The notes under the pieces are model-generated. The model saw nothing but the letters and a program-made list of their open reading frames with translations. It was not told where the DNA came from and searched no databases. Shown here piece after piece: positions 48,101 through 56,368 of a stretch of 64,000 bases of DNA. The stretch comes from Caldilineaceae bacterium. Lineage in GTDB: Bacteria; Chloroflexota; Anaerolineae; Caldilineales; Caldilineaceae. The stretch is from assembly GCA_022842065.1 (NCBI GenBank), contig JALHQH010000006.1, positions 139,475 through 203,474 on the forward strand, given 5' to 3'. The position numbers were made by a program, and so were the translations under genes. Numbering within the stretch: position 1 is the stretch's first letter; each line of letters starts with the position of its first letter.

Positions 48101-48554
48101 CGAGTTGCAACCCTTCGGCGGGGTCAACAAAGGTGCCGACCGCCTCGATCTGCACAACAGCGCTCCGCACATCGGCCAGGGTGTCAATCGGTGCCGGGCC
48201 GGTATCCGCAACCGCTTCTTCTTCTTCGGCAACAGGGGTGGGGGTTGGTTCGTCGGCTTGCGGCAAGGTTGTCGGCGCAGCTTCATCCGGGTCGTCTACC
48301 GTTTCAGCCCCTTGGGTTGGCCGCCGATTCAGCGAGATCCCACCCCGTGGGGCGTTGGTTGTGGTCGAAAGCGTCTCGGTACTGGTCAACGCGTTAGTGG
48401 ACTGTAACGAAAGATCCTGCTGTTCGGGCGGACGAAGTGCCGGCGCGCCAGGTATACCGGCAGCATGTGCAACCAACTGATGGCCTGTTGCAAGGAGTAG
48501 CGTGAAGAGTAGCACAACAAGCCATCTGCTGTACGCCAGGGATTGTGTAGCCAT
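45129..48554 (-). CDS. Exported HtrA-like serine protease with repeated domains and SH3b
   Basis: A 1141-residue exported protease. Signal peptide at about 1-31, then a low-complexity region. The trypsin-like domain has His173 (TNNHVVTGG), Asp204 (ADLAVIDI) and Ser279 (INPGNSGGPL); a PDZ domain follows (about 340-415). Three homologous units of about 155 residues (about 448-605, 630-785, 800-955) share W(S/A)D...DW, TPGL(Y/F/L)F and YDL...C.G patterns with paired cysteines. Next come an SH3b domain (about 970-1040, DALNVRGGPGTNYGRVGSVSQGDQLLV) and a Cys-containing C-terminal beta domain. Probably a surface or extracellular quality-control protease. ATG 48554 has AAAGGAT upstream. The repeats are not a family I recognise. 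Confidence 0.85.
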   Translation of the reverse strand: MATQSLAYSRWLVVLLFTLLLATGHQLVAHAAGIPGAPALRPPEQQDLSLQSTNALTSTETLSTTTNAPRGGISLNRRPTQGAETVDDPDEAAPTTLPQADEPTPTPVAEEEEAVADTGPAPIDTLADVRSAVVQIEAVGTFVDPAEGLQLDAAGRGSGFIIDPSGIAVTNNHVVTGGGLYKVFIDGEEEPRSAKVLGVSECADLAVIDIQGEDFAYLDWYEGAIRVGLDIYAAGFPLGDPEYTLTRGIVAKEKADGQTSWASVSKVLQHDADINPGNSGGPLVDAEGRVVGVNYAGNSETNQSFAISRDEALPIIEQLRAGINIDTIGINGEAVSDGDQLTGIWVASVKSGSPADRTGIKAGDMLMKLEGVTLAEDGTMATYCDVLRSHSAEDVLAVQVLRFDTQEVLEGQINGRELTQSFSFADELNDTAGTSTDQGSTTDAPAQYSGYTIISDRSNIMALEVPVEWSEIDDGDWIWKEETVGVRLVATTDLDSVFDSWGTPGVLFNVSTSLAATDTPETLLDAIDYSEVCTNGGREAIPEGFYTGYYDLWTDCDGSSRAVIVSVMPETADFIVLFEIYIAGEADIEALDHILDSFVVTLPSTTGAGTGTDENIFDLVDVGGLEYDYVYIDEPALSAILPAEWADIATNDWVSEDDEPLGTTLFVSTDIEGFQDTWTTPGLYVRTATDIEEELDIADLLDSAGLEDTCTYDDRYEHSHTIYGVTYRGAYDLYTNCDGEENIFAYLAVQSDTLNQAVLLEFLAIDDADAEAFDVLLQSFYVSDGTNTSTNEGSESSAEIEYTLLTDETESLAVRVPTTWSDVLSGDWLLDDEVIGVQLKASTDLEAYNAGWDTPGLFFGASTEFAGADLNEILDSLDYREDCDSSERFAYDDSVFAGHYDLWEACGGTDSLWVVLAAAPKASPDYLVLLNILLADDSDLAAFDEILKSFNVGWGEESSDELQPTAEVVVDALNVRGGPGTNYGRVGSVSQGDQLLVIGEYDNCAWLNVITRDETEGWVSGSSRYVTLNVDCDAIPAVAPPAPPTTSGANTPRPGTTSATGNQGCYLFQNQLGAELNITFTRTGDGWNTTFKVGEAAEVRQCFDPGDYTYTLDAPPPWGSTNGEMSVSAGDDYLFPITPSE

Positions 48555-48983
48555 AAAAATCCTTTACCTGATAGATGTGCGGAAAGCCCAAATTTTCACA
48601 ACAAGCGCACGCTAAACCGCTGCGCACGAACAAATAAATTGGCAAGTACTGACAGATGGCAATGGGAAAAGTTATTTTCGGGGCAGCGATAAATTCCTTA
48701 GGCGGTAGTCTGCTCAAGAAGCCGAAGCGTATAATATCTTACAGGAAACGTCGCATGATCACAATGGACATTTGTATCATTACCCACACACAAAACTGAC
48801 CACATGGACAGCTATACTGATCAAAAAAAGGTAATGATTTACAGCGGGCAAGAAAGTCCACCGCGACGCTTCCAACCAAAAAGTCTTTAATCGCGTTGCT
48901 ACAGTCTACCGTGATTTTTGACTTTCCATAGCTTGCGATTTGTTGACTTTTTGCAAGCGGCACGCTTAAACCAAAAATAAAAG
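48555..48983. other. Gap upstream of the protease gene
   Basis: I see no gene here. It should hold the minus-strand promoter of the protease, without clear consensus boxes. ORFs in the region lack protein-like features. Confidence 0.4.
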
Positions 48984-49011
48984 CACCCTTGAGCGTTATG
49001 ACTCAAGGGTG
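48971..49011 (-). terminator. Terminator of the 47-residue membrane protein gene
   Basis: On the minus strand CACCCTTGAG and CTCAAGGGTG (49011-49002, 48993-48984) form a 10-bp stem followed by CTTTTATTTTT. Confidence 0.8.
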
Positions 49012-49059
49012 AAATTGTTTTATTTCAAAACTAATGATGGGTGATCGCAACATGAACGA

Positions 49060-49203
49060 CTATCCAACAAAAAGATTGTTGTCGGTTGCCAACAGCGCGA
49101 CGATGATAAAAATGGCAAGCGAAACCAGAAAGTAGCTGATTTCCTGATGAGGGCGCTGTTCGCCCGCCTTGATGACGGGCGTTTGGTTGATCTCCTGGTG
49201 CAT
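49060..49203 (-). CDS. 47-residue single-helix membrane protein
   Basis: A small protein, MHQEINQTPVIKAGEQRPHQ followed by one hydrophobic helix SYFLVSLAIFIIVALLATDN and a short tail. ATG 49203 has a GGGA purine site. It is too short for family recognition. A good terminator 50 bp downstream supports that it is a real transcription unit. Its function is unknown; the open frame continues upstream to 49317 without support. Confidence 0.6.
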   Translation of the reverse strand: MHQEINQTPVIKAGEQRPHQEISYFLVSLAIFIIVALLATDNNLFVG

Positions 49204-49338
49204 ATAGGTCCCTGCTGATTGTGCGATGATGTCCGATGCCAACTTGACGTATACAGCAGCCAGTATAACAGAAGGATCAGCGAGAATCTCTAAGCTATTC
49301 GTACGATTTCCCAACAATGACCGATCCTTTTGTCTGCT

Positions 49339-51276
49339 TCAATCGCCGGCAACCTGCAACTCAATTGGGGTAACCACGCCATGCTGCTCCCCCTTCAATT
49401 TGGTCCAAGGCAGCCAATCTTGCGCCCGCCACGGCCCGCCCTTGGCGACAATGGGACGATTCGCATTCTCACCATAGCGGAAAGCCCAATCAGGGTCACA
49501 GGCTTGGCAACTGAGACAGCCGGCCGAATCCGGCGGACAACTCAACCCTGTCTGACTTTGGGCCGCCAGGCGCAGTTCATAATGGAAGTAATTCTCACTG
49601 ACCCCACTTTGCACCACGTCCCAGGGCAACGGCGCGCCGATCTCCCATTTACCCGTATAATGTTCTTTATCCAACCCGACCGCGGCCAGCGTCTGGAAGA
49701 AGCCTCGCACGGTTAGCGTACCCGGCTCGATCGCTAGGAGTACCTCCGCCAGCCGCCGATCCCCACGGCTCAACACGGCCTGGACTTCGGCCCAATCCGG
49801 CGCATCGGCGCGCACATCGACGCCATGACGGGCCAGTGCGCTATAAATGCGTTTCTGACGCTGACGCAGCGTTTGCACCTCGGTCATCCCCTCCCACTGA
49901 AAGGGGGTATGGGCCTTGGGCACAAAGGGGGTCGCGTTAATGGCAATCCGCCGTTTGAAGCGTTGGCGCGCTTGTAGCGTAAAATCAACCAGCGCGTCAA
50001 TATCTTCCTCAGTCTCGGTGGGATGGCCGACCATAAAATAGAGCTTGAGTTGCGGAAAGTTAAATTCCTGGGCCAGACTAATCGCAGCCATCATCTGCTC
50101 TTCGGTCTGCGTCTTGTTGATCACATTACGCAGCCGCTGGCTACCGGCTTCGGGGGCAACCGTCAGATTCTGGGCACCACTCTCTGCCATCGCGCGGATC
50201 AGCGGCACACTGATCGGGTCCATGCGCATGGAACTGGCACTAATGCTTGCACCCATGCCATGTAACTGGGTCGCCAACTCATCGATCTGGGTATGATCAC
50301 TGACCGCCGCACTGACCAAACCGATCTTTTTATAACCATTGGCAATCGCCCGTTCGGCCGAGGCCAGCAGCTTTTCCAACGGCTGTTCGCGCGGGGGGCG
50401 GTAAACATAGCCGGCCAGGCAAAAGCGACAGCCGCGCCCGCAACCGCGGGCGATCTCCATCAAGTGCATGTTGTTAAATTCGGTGTCGGGCGTATAGAGG
50501 GTGCTACTTGTGTCAAAGTCAGCCAGCCGCCGCACCCATAACCGCTCTACTGGACGGAAATTGAGATGACTGCGGTTGGAAGGGCGTAGCGACGGCACAT
50601 ACCAGCCCGCGGTGCGATCCACTTGGGCTAACAGCGCAGCGTGGCCATCTTCGTGGGCATTGTCGAGTGCGGTGCGGCACAGCTCGATCAGCGCGGGCAA
50701 CGCTTCTTCGCCTTCCCCGATCAGGATCGCATCAAAGAAAGGGGCCATTGGCTCAGGGTTCATCGTCACCCCTGGCCCACCAGCAATCAACAGGGGCCAC
50801 GGTTGACCATTCCATTGCCGACTCTGCCGGCGGGTTTCGGCCAAGGGCGGCACGCCGGCTTGACGCAACAGCTCGACGACATTAAAATAGTCCATCTCCC
50901 ACGAGATGGTAAAGCACCAGAGGTCAAATTCACTGGCCGGGCGCGCGCTTTCCAGCGAGAGCAAAGGTTTCCCGGCTTGGGCCGCGCCCTTTTCCCAGAA
51001 GATGCGTTCGCAGACCACATCACTTTCACGATTCAGCGTGGCGTAAATCACTTGCAAGGCTAAGCTGCTCATCCCCACATAATAACTATTGGGCATGGTG
51101 AGCGCGACGGCCATGCGCCCGCCCCACTCTTTGTAGATGGCACCCACTTCTTGTGGCCCTTGGGGCTGGGCATGGCGCGCCGCAGAGGCGTTGCGCGCCC
51201 CCTGCCGTGTGCCAGAAGCCGAGTGCTGATTTTTTTGCGGTTTTGTTTTTACATAAGATTTTGCCATGCCGGCCAT
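49339..51276 (-). CDS. Radical SAM protein of the TIGR03960/YgiQ-like type
   Basis: A 645-residue B12-associated radical SAM protein. The 4Fe-4S motif is CGRGCRFC near residue 280 in EIARGCGRGCRFCLAGYVYRPPRE, typical of TIGR03960. An N-terminal region (about 45-200) corresponds to a B12-binding-like Rossmann domain (MAVALTMPNSYYVGMSSLALQVIYATLN ... LLIAGGPGVTMNPEPMAPFFDAILIGEGEE). The C-terminus has four Cys in CPPDSAGCLSCQACDPD. Its reaction is unknown. In many bacteria a DUF2344 partner gene follows; none is present here. Start ATG 51276 or ATG 51267. Confidence 0.85.
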   Translation of the reverse strand: MAGMAKSYVKTKPQKNQHSASGTRQGARNASAARHAQPQGPQEVGAIYKEWGGRMAVALTMPNSYYVGMSSLALQVIYATLNRESDVVCERIFWEKGAAQAGKPLLSLESARPASEFDLWCFTISWEMDYFNVVELLRQAGVPPLAETRRQSRQWNGQPWPLLIAGGPGVTMNPEPMAPFFDAILIGEGEEALPALIELCRTALDNAHEDGHAALLAQVDRTAGWYVPSLRPSNRSHLNFRPVERLWVRRLADFDTSSTLYTPDTEFNNMHLMEIARGCGRGCRFCLAGYVYRPPREQPLEKLLASAERAIANGYKKIGLVSAAVSDHTQIDELATQLHGMGASISASSMRMDPISVPLIRAMAESGAQNLTVAPEAGSQRLRNVINKTQTEEQMMAAISLAQEFNFPQLKLYFMVGHPTETEEDIDALVDFTLQARQRFKRRIAINATPFVPKAHTPFQWEGMTEVQTLRQRQKRIYSALARHGVDVRADAPDWAEVQAVLSRGDRRLAEVLLAIEPGTLTVRGFFQTLAAVGLDKEHYTGKWEIGAPLPWDVVQSGVSENYFHYELRLAAQSQTGLSCPPDSAGCLSCQACDPDWAFRYGENANRPIVAKGGPWRAQDWLPWTKLKGEQHGVVTPIELQVAGD

Positions 51277-51354
51277 TATACCATAGGCACCGGCAAAGGA
51301 GTGTAAGCGAGATCGAGGATGTGTGGATGACGAGAGATGCCTGCGGCCTAAAGT

Positions 51355-51391
51355 ACGGTTGTCGGCTTAAGGTCGAAATAAGCCGACAACC
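51355..51391. repeat. Inverted repeat CGGTTGTCGGCTTA
   Basis: CGGTTGTCGGCTTA (about 51355-51369) pairs with TAAGCCGACAACCG (about 51378-51391). It shares the CGGTTGTC word with the hairpin at 11782-11856. Confidence 0.7.
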
Positions 51392-51407
51392 GCAACTGAC
51401 TACACGC

Positions 51408-51450
51408 AAAAAAACTATTACAACGCCGGCAGGGAAAGATTTCTGCCGGC
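51408..51450 (-). terminator. Terminator of the SLC13-family gene
   Basis: On the minus strand GCCGGCAG (51450-51443) and CTGCCGGC (51432-51425) pair, followed by GTTGTAATAGTTTTTTT. It lies just after the stop at 51463. Confidence 0.8.
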
Positions 51451-51462
51451 ACCCTTCTATTG

Positions 51463-53307
51463 CTATACGGGAAAGAACCATGGAATGACGATCAACGCCA
51501 GCACCAACACGATCAGTTGGAGCGGCAAGCCGACCTTGACGTAGTCCATAAAACGATAGCCGCCCGGCCCCATCACAATCGTGTTGACCGGTGAAGCAAT
51601 CGGGGTGGCAAACGAAGTGGAGGCGGCAATCGCCACAATCATGAGGAAGGGAGCCAAGGGCCAATCCATGCGCTGGGCCGCCTGCACCGCAATCGGGGCG
51701 ATCAACACGGCGGTGGCGGTGTTCGAAATAAATTGGCTAACGGTGGTGGTGATCAGATAGAGACCGGCCATCAGTGCCAACGGCCCGTAACCGCCAATCG
51801 CATTGGTCAGCGAAGTGACGACAAATTGCACACCACCGCTCTTATCCAGTGCCGTCGCCATTGGCAACATGGCCGCGATCAGAATGATACTCTCCCAGTG
51901 GATGCTGGTATACATCTGATCCACGCGCACACAGCCGGTGAGGACCATAGCCACCGCGGCGATCAGCGTGGCCGTCACCGCCGGTAGCCAGCCCAGCGAC
52001 ATACTCAACAACATGAGCAGCACGATCACGATGGCGGTCGTGGCATAGGGTACCGAGTAACGCTGCTCCTCCATCTGCCGGGGACGGCCGATCACGATAA
52101 AATCGTTTGCTTCACCCTCTAACTGCTCCAGCGCGCCCCAACTGCCCTCCACCAAAACCAGATCACCAAACCGCAACGGGATCGTCGCCAAGCCGTCGTG
52201 CAGCAACGCCTGTTCGCGGCGGATGGCGACGGCCGTTACGCCATACCGGTTGCGCAGTTGGATATCACGTAACGTCCGGCCGGCCAATGTTGAGTGGCGC
52301 GGAATTAACAGCTCGGCCAGGCCAATTTCTTCGGCCAACCACTTGCCATTTTTTTCATTCGGGGGGCGGATGCCTAAAGCCAACACGCGACTCAGGTTCG
52401 CCACCTGCGCGGCAGGGCCTTTAACGGTCAGAATATCATGGGCACTGAAGATGGTCTGTGGTTGCACCGCATGGGGTGACAAGGGCTGCGCCGACTCATC
52501 GGGCCAGCCTTGGACCTGCAACACATCAACTTGAAAGCGCTCGCCGATCCGCGCATCAGCACAGGTTTGGCCAACGAGCGCGGAATTACGGCGAATCCGC
52601 AGTCGATAGAGATTATCGGGCAAGGCATAACCGGCGGCCATGTCAGCCAGGCTCGGTCGATCGGCGGTGACCTGGCCGTTGGCAAGCGCACGTGGGGCGC
52701 GGTCCGGCAGCAGGTGACGTCCAATCAACACCATAAAGAGCACACCGACGACAAGGATGGCGAGGCCGATGGGGGTAAAGGCAAAAAAGCCAAAGGGGGC
52801 TTCCCCCGCGGCGACCAGCGCATCACTCACGACCAGATTGGGCGGCGTCCCAATCAGGGTCAACATCCCACCAATCAGCGAACCAAAAGCCAGTGGCATG
52901 GCAAATTTAGCCGGCGAACGGCGGGCGTCCTTGGCCACGCTGACCACGGCAGGAAGCAGCATAGCAACTGCGCCGGTCGAACTCATAAAAGCCGAGAGCG
53001 AGGCAACAATACCCATCACCAGCGCGATAATCCGCACCTCGCTGTTGGCCGCGAGTTTGCCCAGCAACCGGCCCAACATTGCGGCCACACCAGTCTGTAA
53101 CAGCCCAAAACTAACGATAAAGAGCGCGGCGATAATAATCACAATCGTGGCGGAAAAGCCGGCCAACGCCTCGGTCACGGTAATCATGCCCGTGAGCAAC
53201 AGGGCCAAGAGGGCCAACAATGCCACGAGATCGACGCGAATCCGATCCAACACAAAGAGCACCAGCGTCACCCCAAGAATCAGAAAAACAATCACCATAC
53301 TACTCAT
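51463..53307 (-). CDS. SLC13/DASS-family permease with two TrkA-C domains
   Basis: A divalent-anion:sodium symporter family protein of 614 residues with about 11-12 helices. The N-terminal half begins MSSMVIVFLILGVTLVLFVLDRIRVDLVALLALLALLLTGMI. Two soluble RCK_C/TrkA-C domains sit in the middle (about 215-300 and 310-390), followed by a second membrane half with the SNTATAVLIAPIAVQAAQ motif and SPVNTIVMGPGGYRFMDYVKVG. Substrates in the family include sulfate, phosphate or dicarboxylates; the SNT motif fits a sodium-coupled mechanism. The substrate cannot be assigned. Confidence 0.85.
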   Translation of the reverse strand: MSSMVIVFLILGVTLVLFVLDRIRVDLVALLALLALLLTGMITVTEALAGFSATIVIIIAALFIVSFGLLQTGVAAMLGRLLGKLAANSEVRIIALVMGIVASLSAFMSSTGAVAMLLPAVVSVAKDARRSPAKFAMPLAFGSLIGGMLTLIGTPPNLVVSDALVAAGEAPFGFFAFTPIGLAILVVGVLFMVLIGRHLLPDRAPRALANGQVTADRPSLADMAAGYALPDNLYRLRIRRNSALVGQTCADARIGERFQVDVLQVQGWPDESAQPLSPHAVQPQTIFSAHDILTVKGPAAQVANLSRVLALGIRPPNEKNGKWLAEEIGLAELLIPRHSTLAGRTLRDIQLRNRYGVTAVAIRREQALLHDGLATIPLRFGDLVLVEGSWGALEQLEGEANDFIVIGRPRQMEEQRYSVPYATTAIVIVLLMLLSMSLGWLPAVTATLIAAVAMVLTGCVRVDQMYTSIHWESIILIAAMLPMATALDKSGGVQFVVTSLTNAIGGYGPLALMAGLYLITTTVSQFISNTATAVLIAPIAVQAAQRMDWPLAPFLMIVAIAASTSFATPIASPVNTIVMGPGGYRFMDYVKVGLPLQLIVLVLALIVIPWFFPV

Positions 53308-53654
53308 AACGGTAACTCTCTCATCTACAAATAGTTGGTTGGACGCCGGTATTTATCGCTACACCTTGGTCTGCGCGGATTGAGCAAAAACAGGGCAGCA
53401 TGAAGCAATGCAGGCGTTCAGTCAAACGGCGAAAAATGAATTAAGTCAACGCTTCACACTCTACTCCTGACTTCCCCACTCGAAACCAGTCACCTGTACA
53501 GGTAGATACTGTCACAAGGACAGTAAGTACATCATCATTGCTGAGCTACACCGTTCCTACACAAATTAACGTCTCGCCGACCATGCAGGTTTCGCCTGGT
53601 ATTGCTGCCCCTTCAGCTTGCATACATGCGCCCGCAAAGAGTACACTATTCGCC
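53308..53654. other. Divergent intergenic region with an inverted repeat
   Basis: This lies between the divergent permease and pgeF genes. TACTGTC (53507-53513) and GACAGTA (53519-53525) form a small inverted repeat, preceded by the palindrome CCTGTACAGG near 53494. These could be operators. I see no gene. Confidence 0.5.
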
Positions 53655-54449
53655 ATGCAACGAATTACGCACGCCACTGGCGTTGTCACCTATACTTTTG
53701 ATTCGCTCGCCAACTTGCCGGTTAAGGCACATGTGAGCACGCGCCACGGCGGGGTAAGCCCAGCGCCCTGGCAGTCGCTCAACCTGAGCATCAGCCGTGG
53801 GGATGAATTGGCGCGCGTCGAGCAAAATCGCGACCGGCTGGCCGCGGCAATTGGGGTTGATCCGCAACAGACGGTGCGCTGTCGCCAGGTGCATGGTACA
53901 GGCGTGGCCAAGGTCGATGCGAGCGATGGGGGCGAATGGATCCCGGGCACTGACGGGTTGGTTACCGACACGGTGGGATTACCCTTGCTGTTGCTCTTTG
54001 CGGACTGTACCCCCATCCTGCTCTATGATCCGGTCCACCATGCGCTGGGAGTCTGCCATGCCGGTTGGCGGGGCACGGTCAACGGCATGGCAATGGCGAC
54101 GTTATGGGCCATGCAAGCTGCCTATGACACTAACCCAGTTGACGTGCGGGCGGCACTTGGGCCTAGCATTGGGCCGGCCAGCTACGAGGTCGGCCAGGAG
54201 GTGGTCGATATGGTGCAGGCCAAACTCGCTGCTCCAGATCGCTTTTTTACCTATCCTAATGGCCCAGACCAGAGACCTTACTTTGATCTCTGGCAGGCCA
54301 ATGTACAGCAACTGGTCGAGGCCGGCGTGCCCCTGGCGCAGATCGAGATCAGCGGCATCGACACTGCCCAAAACACCGCCGACTTTTTCAGCCATCGTGC
54401 CGAACAGGGGCGCTGTGGGCTCTTTTCGATGACAGCTTGGTTGGTTTAG
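53655..54449 (+). CDS. pgeF: Peptidoglycan editing factor / YfiH laccase-domain protein
   Basis: A DUF152 protein that in E. coli removes wrongly incorporated L-Ser from peptidoglycan precursors; some members also act as purine nucleosides phosphorylase or adenosine deaminase (LACC1/FAMIN). Zinc ligands are visible as His in QVHGTGVAKVDA, Cys in LLFADCTPILLYD and His in VCHAGWRGTV. ATG 53655 (MQRITHATGVVTYTF) gives 264 residues, the usual length; the open frame begins at 53538 without a ribosome site. Confidence 0.88.
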   Translation: MQRITHATGVVTYTFDSLANLPVKAHVSTRHGGVSPAPWQSLNLSISRGDELARVEQNRDRLAAAIGVDPQQTVRCRQVHGTGVAKVDASDGGEWIPGTDGLVTDTVGLPLLLLFADCTPILLYDPVHHALGVCHAGWRGTVNGMAMATLWAMQAAYDTNPVDVRAALGPSIGPASYEVGQEVVDMVQAKLAAPDRFFTYPNGPDQRPYFDLWQANVQQLVEAGVPLAQIEISGIDTAQNTADFFSHRAEQGRCGLFSMTAWLV

Positions 54450-54578
54450 TCGCATAGCATCGCAAAGACGTGTGGTCGCAGCATCGGTCGAAAATAGTGT
54501 TAGCGCTGTGCCGAGATTTTGCATCCCAGTAGCGGCGCGCTCGTCTTCCAAAAAAACTTGTCAGAATTTTATTTTGCG
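54450..54578. other. Short gap after pgeF
   Basis: No gene or strong structure is visible. The gap 54830-54992 after the element should contain the promoter of the exported protein gene, without clear consensus boxes. Confidence 0.4.
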
Positions 54579-54829
54579 CTAGTACAGTGTCAGGTAAGTT
54601 ATGCTGGATTAAAAGCCGCGTTCGTCCCAGCGGGACGGTTGACCTTAGGCGGGAAATATCAAGATTTTTTTTGGTCCTAATAGACAAATCAAATAGAGTT
54701 GACACAAAGCGGGCTGCGCATCAGGGGATGCGCAGTACACGATTGTGCCAGGTTTGATTGTGTTATCTATAAGGTCAACCGTCCCGCTGGGACGAAAAAC
54801 CCAGCAAAATTTCCGTCACAGTGCGCTAG
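54579..54829. mobile_element. 251-bp MITE-like element
   Basis: Imperfect terminal inverted repeats of about 29 bp start with CTAGTACAGTG and end in CTAG. Inside, perfect 27-bp arms (54621-54647 and 54770-54796; core TCGTCCCAGCGGGACGG) face each other, and a smaller hairpin CTGCGCAT/ATGCGCAG sits at about 54712-54733. It is non-coding. A TA in CTAG at both ends fits IS630/Tc1-type insertion, by inference. The ends share CTAGTACA with the element at 4939. Confidence 0.75.
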
Positions 54830-54992
54830 CGACCAAATCGACTTCACGGGCAATTGACTGCGCGACCTCATGACTGCGTGACTACACGCCTGCGCAACCA
54901 CATAATTTTGCAACCTAACTGACAGGCAAATTTATATTACCTTCTGTAACAATATAGCTAGCTTACGTTAAACCAACAGAAGGAGAGCACCC

Positions 54993-56192
54993 ATGAAATT
55001 ACGTATTCTACGCATCTGTAGTATCGCCGTTGGTTTTTTCTGGCTCTTAATGGCAACACTCAGTGTCCAGTTATCGGCTGCACCCACAGCCCAATCACTG
55101 GGGCCGCTGGGCGGCACCATTCCACCCTCGCCGCCGGTCTTGCTTCATGGCGAATTTGAGTGTGCCACCGGCTATTACAGCCAAACCGACGCCAAAGGCA
55201 AACCCATCTTTATCCCTAATCACTGGCAACTCACCACCCAAAGCGGCGCACCAGTCGTACACAGTGCCCGTATCTTTTTTGCCAAAAGCTGTGACGGCGA
55301 GGCCCATGTGGAGCGGATCGAAGGGCGTGATAGCATTGTCGTGCGCGCCGAAGATCTGGAGACGCCACCTAATCCAGGCAAACCCTTTGATGTCGCCTTT
55401 CACCAACAAGTGACGGCCACCGTGGGCGGGGCCTACAGTTTGAGCGGTTGGCAGTTGAGCCTCTGTGGCGGTAGCGCCGTGCCCAGTGATTGTCCTGCCG
55501 GCAACTACATTGCCAAAATGTTGGGCATCGATCCGACCGGCGGCACTGATCCCAACGCGGACACGATCATCTGGCACGAAAACCGGCGCAATTTTTACGA
55601 AAATGGCAAGCGGGTTGGCTGGCAAAATCTGCGGGTCAGTGCGATTGCCTTGCAACCCACCATCACCATTTTTGCCCGCATTCGTAGCCCCTTGCAATGG
55701 CATGGCAACCATGCGTTTATCGATGCGCTGAGCCTGGTACGTGCGCCCACCGCCAATTTGATCCTGCCCACCACCGTGACCGGCACGAACACGATTGTGC
55801 TCTGGAATGGCCAGCAAAGTGACGATGTGACAGCCATTCCCGGCGGCACCTATGCCCTGCTCTTTGATGTGCGCGTCCGCCATGAGCAGAGTAACGACTG
55901 GCGTGAGTTGGTGAGTGGCGCGCCATTGATTAGTAGTACGGTCTTTAGTGCCAACTGTCTGGACACCAACTATCTTTTTAGTGTCCGCGCGCGCGCCGAA
56001 CAACCCGATGATATTGAAGGGGCTTCCCCCAACCAGCGCTATGAAGGGGTTTGGAGTACACCAGTTACGGTCCGCTTTGTTAGCCCACCGCCGGCGGCGG
56101 TAACGACACCCATTACCCCAACGCTGGCACCAACTGACACGGTGCCTTTCCAACTTTATCTGCCGGTGGTCGCGCATCAAAAAGCCTGTTAA
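54993..56192 (+). CDS. Exported protein of unknown function with YLPVV tail
   Basis: I do not recognise the family. A signal peptide (about 1-32, cleavage near SAAPTA) is followed by a beta-rich ligand-binding-like region (about 45-250; HGEFECATGYYSQTDAKGKPIFIPNHW...) that may be a carbohydrate-binding-type jelly roll, and a second FN3-like domain (about 255-365). A short Pro/Thr linker ends in LYLPVVAHQKAC. The tail follows the same pattern as two other exported proteins in the window. ATG 54993 has AAGGAGAG upstream. Confidence 0.75.
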   Translation: MKLRILRICSIAVGFFWLLMATLSVQLSAAPTAQSLGPLGGTIPPSPPVLLHGEFECATGYYSQTDAKGKPIFIPNHWQLTTQSGAPVVHSARIFFAKSCDGEAHVERIEGRDSIVVRAEDLETPPNPGKPFDVAFHQQVTATVGGAYSLSGWQLSLCGGSAVPSDCPAGNYIAKMLGIDPTGGTDPNADTIIWHENRRNFYENGKRVGWQNLRVSAIALQPTITIFARIRSPLQWHGNHAFIDALSLVRAPTANLILPTTVTGTNTIVLWNGQQSDDVTAIPGGTYALLFDVRVRHEQSNDWRELVSGAPLISSTVFSANCLDTNYLFSVRARAEQPDDIEGASPNQRYEGVWSTPVTVRFVSPPPAAVTTPITPTLAPTDTVPFQLYLPVVAHQKAC

Positions 56193-56298
56193 CCGCGCCG
56201 GTAAGTACCGTTTACCCGTCGTGTGGCAATACTGCCCGCGACGAACCAGCGGCCCCGCGCATGTGCGCAAGTTGTGTCCTACATTACACCTGTGTAAC

Positions 56299-56336
56299 AA
56301 CGCCGCCTTGCCAGCGGCGTTAATCATTGGTACAAT
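56299..56336 (+). promoter_or_regulatory. Promoter of the yggS-proC-yggT cluster
   Basis: TTGCCA (56308-56313), a 17-bp spacer and TACAAT (56331-56336) lie about 32 bp before yggS. The -35 box is embedded in a small GC-rich hairpin (AACGCCGC/GCGGCGTT, 56299-56321), which could affect its use. Confidence 0.7.
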
Positions 56337-56368
56337 CGCTGTCATAAACAAAGAGAGGCTAGGAGCAG

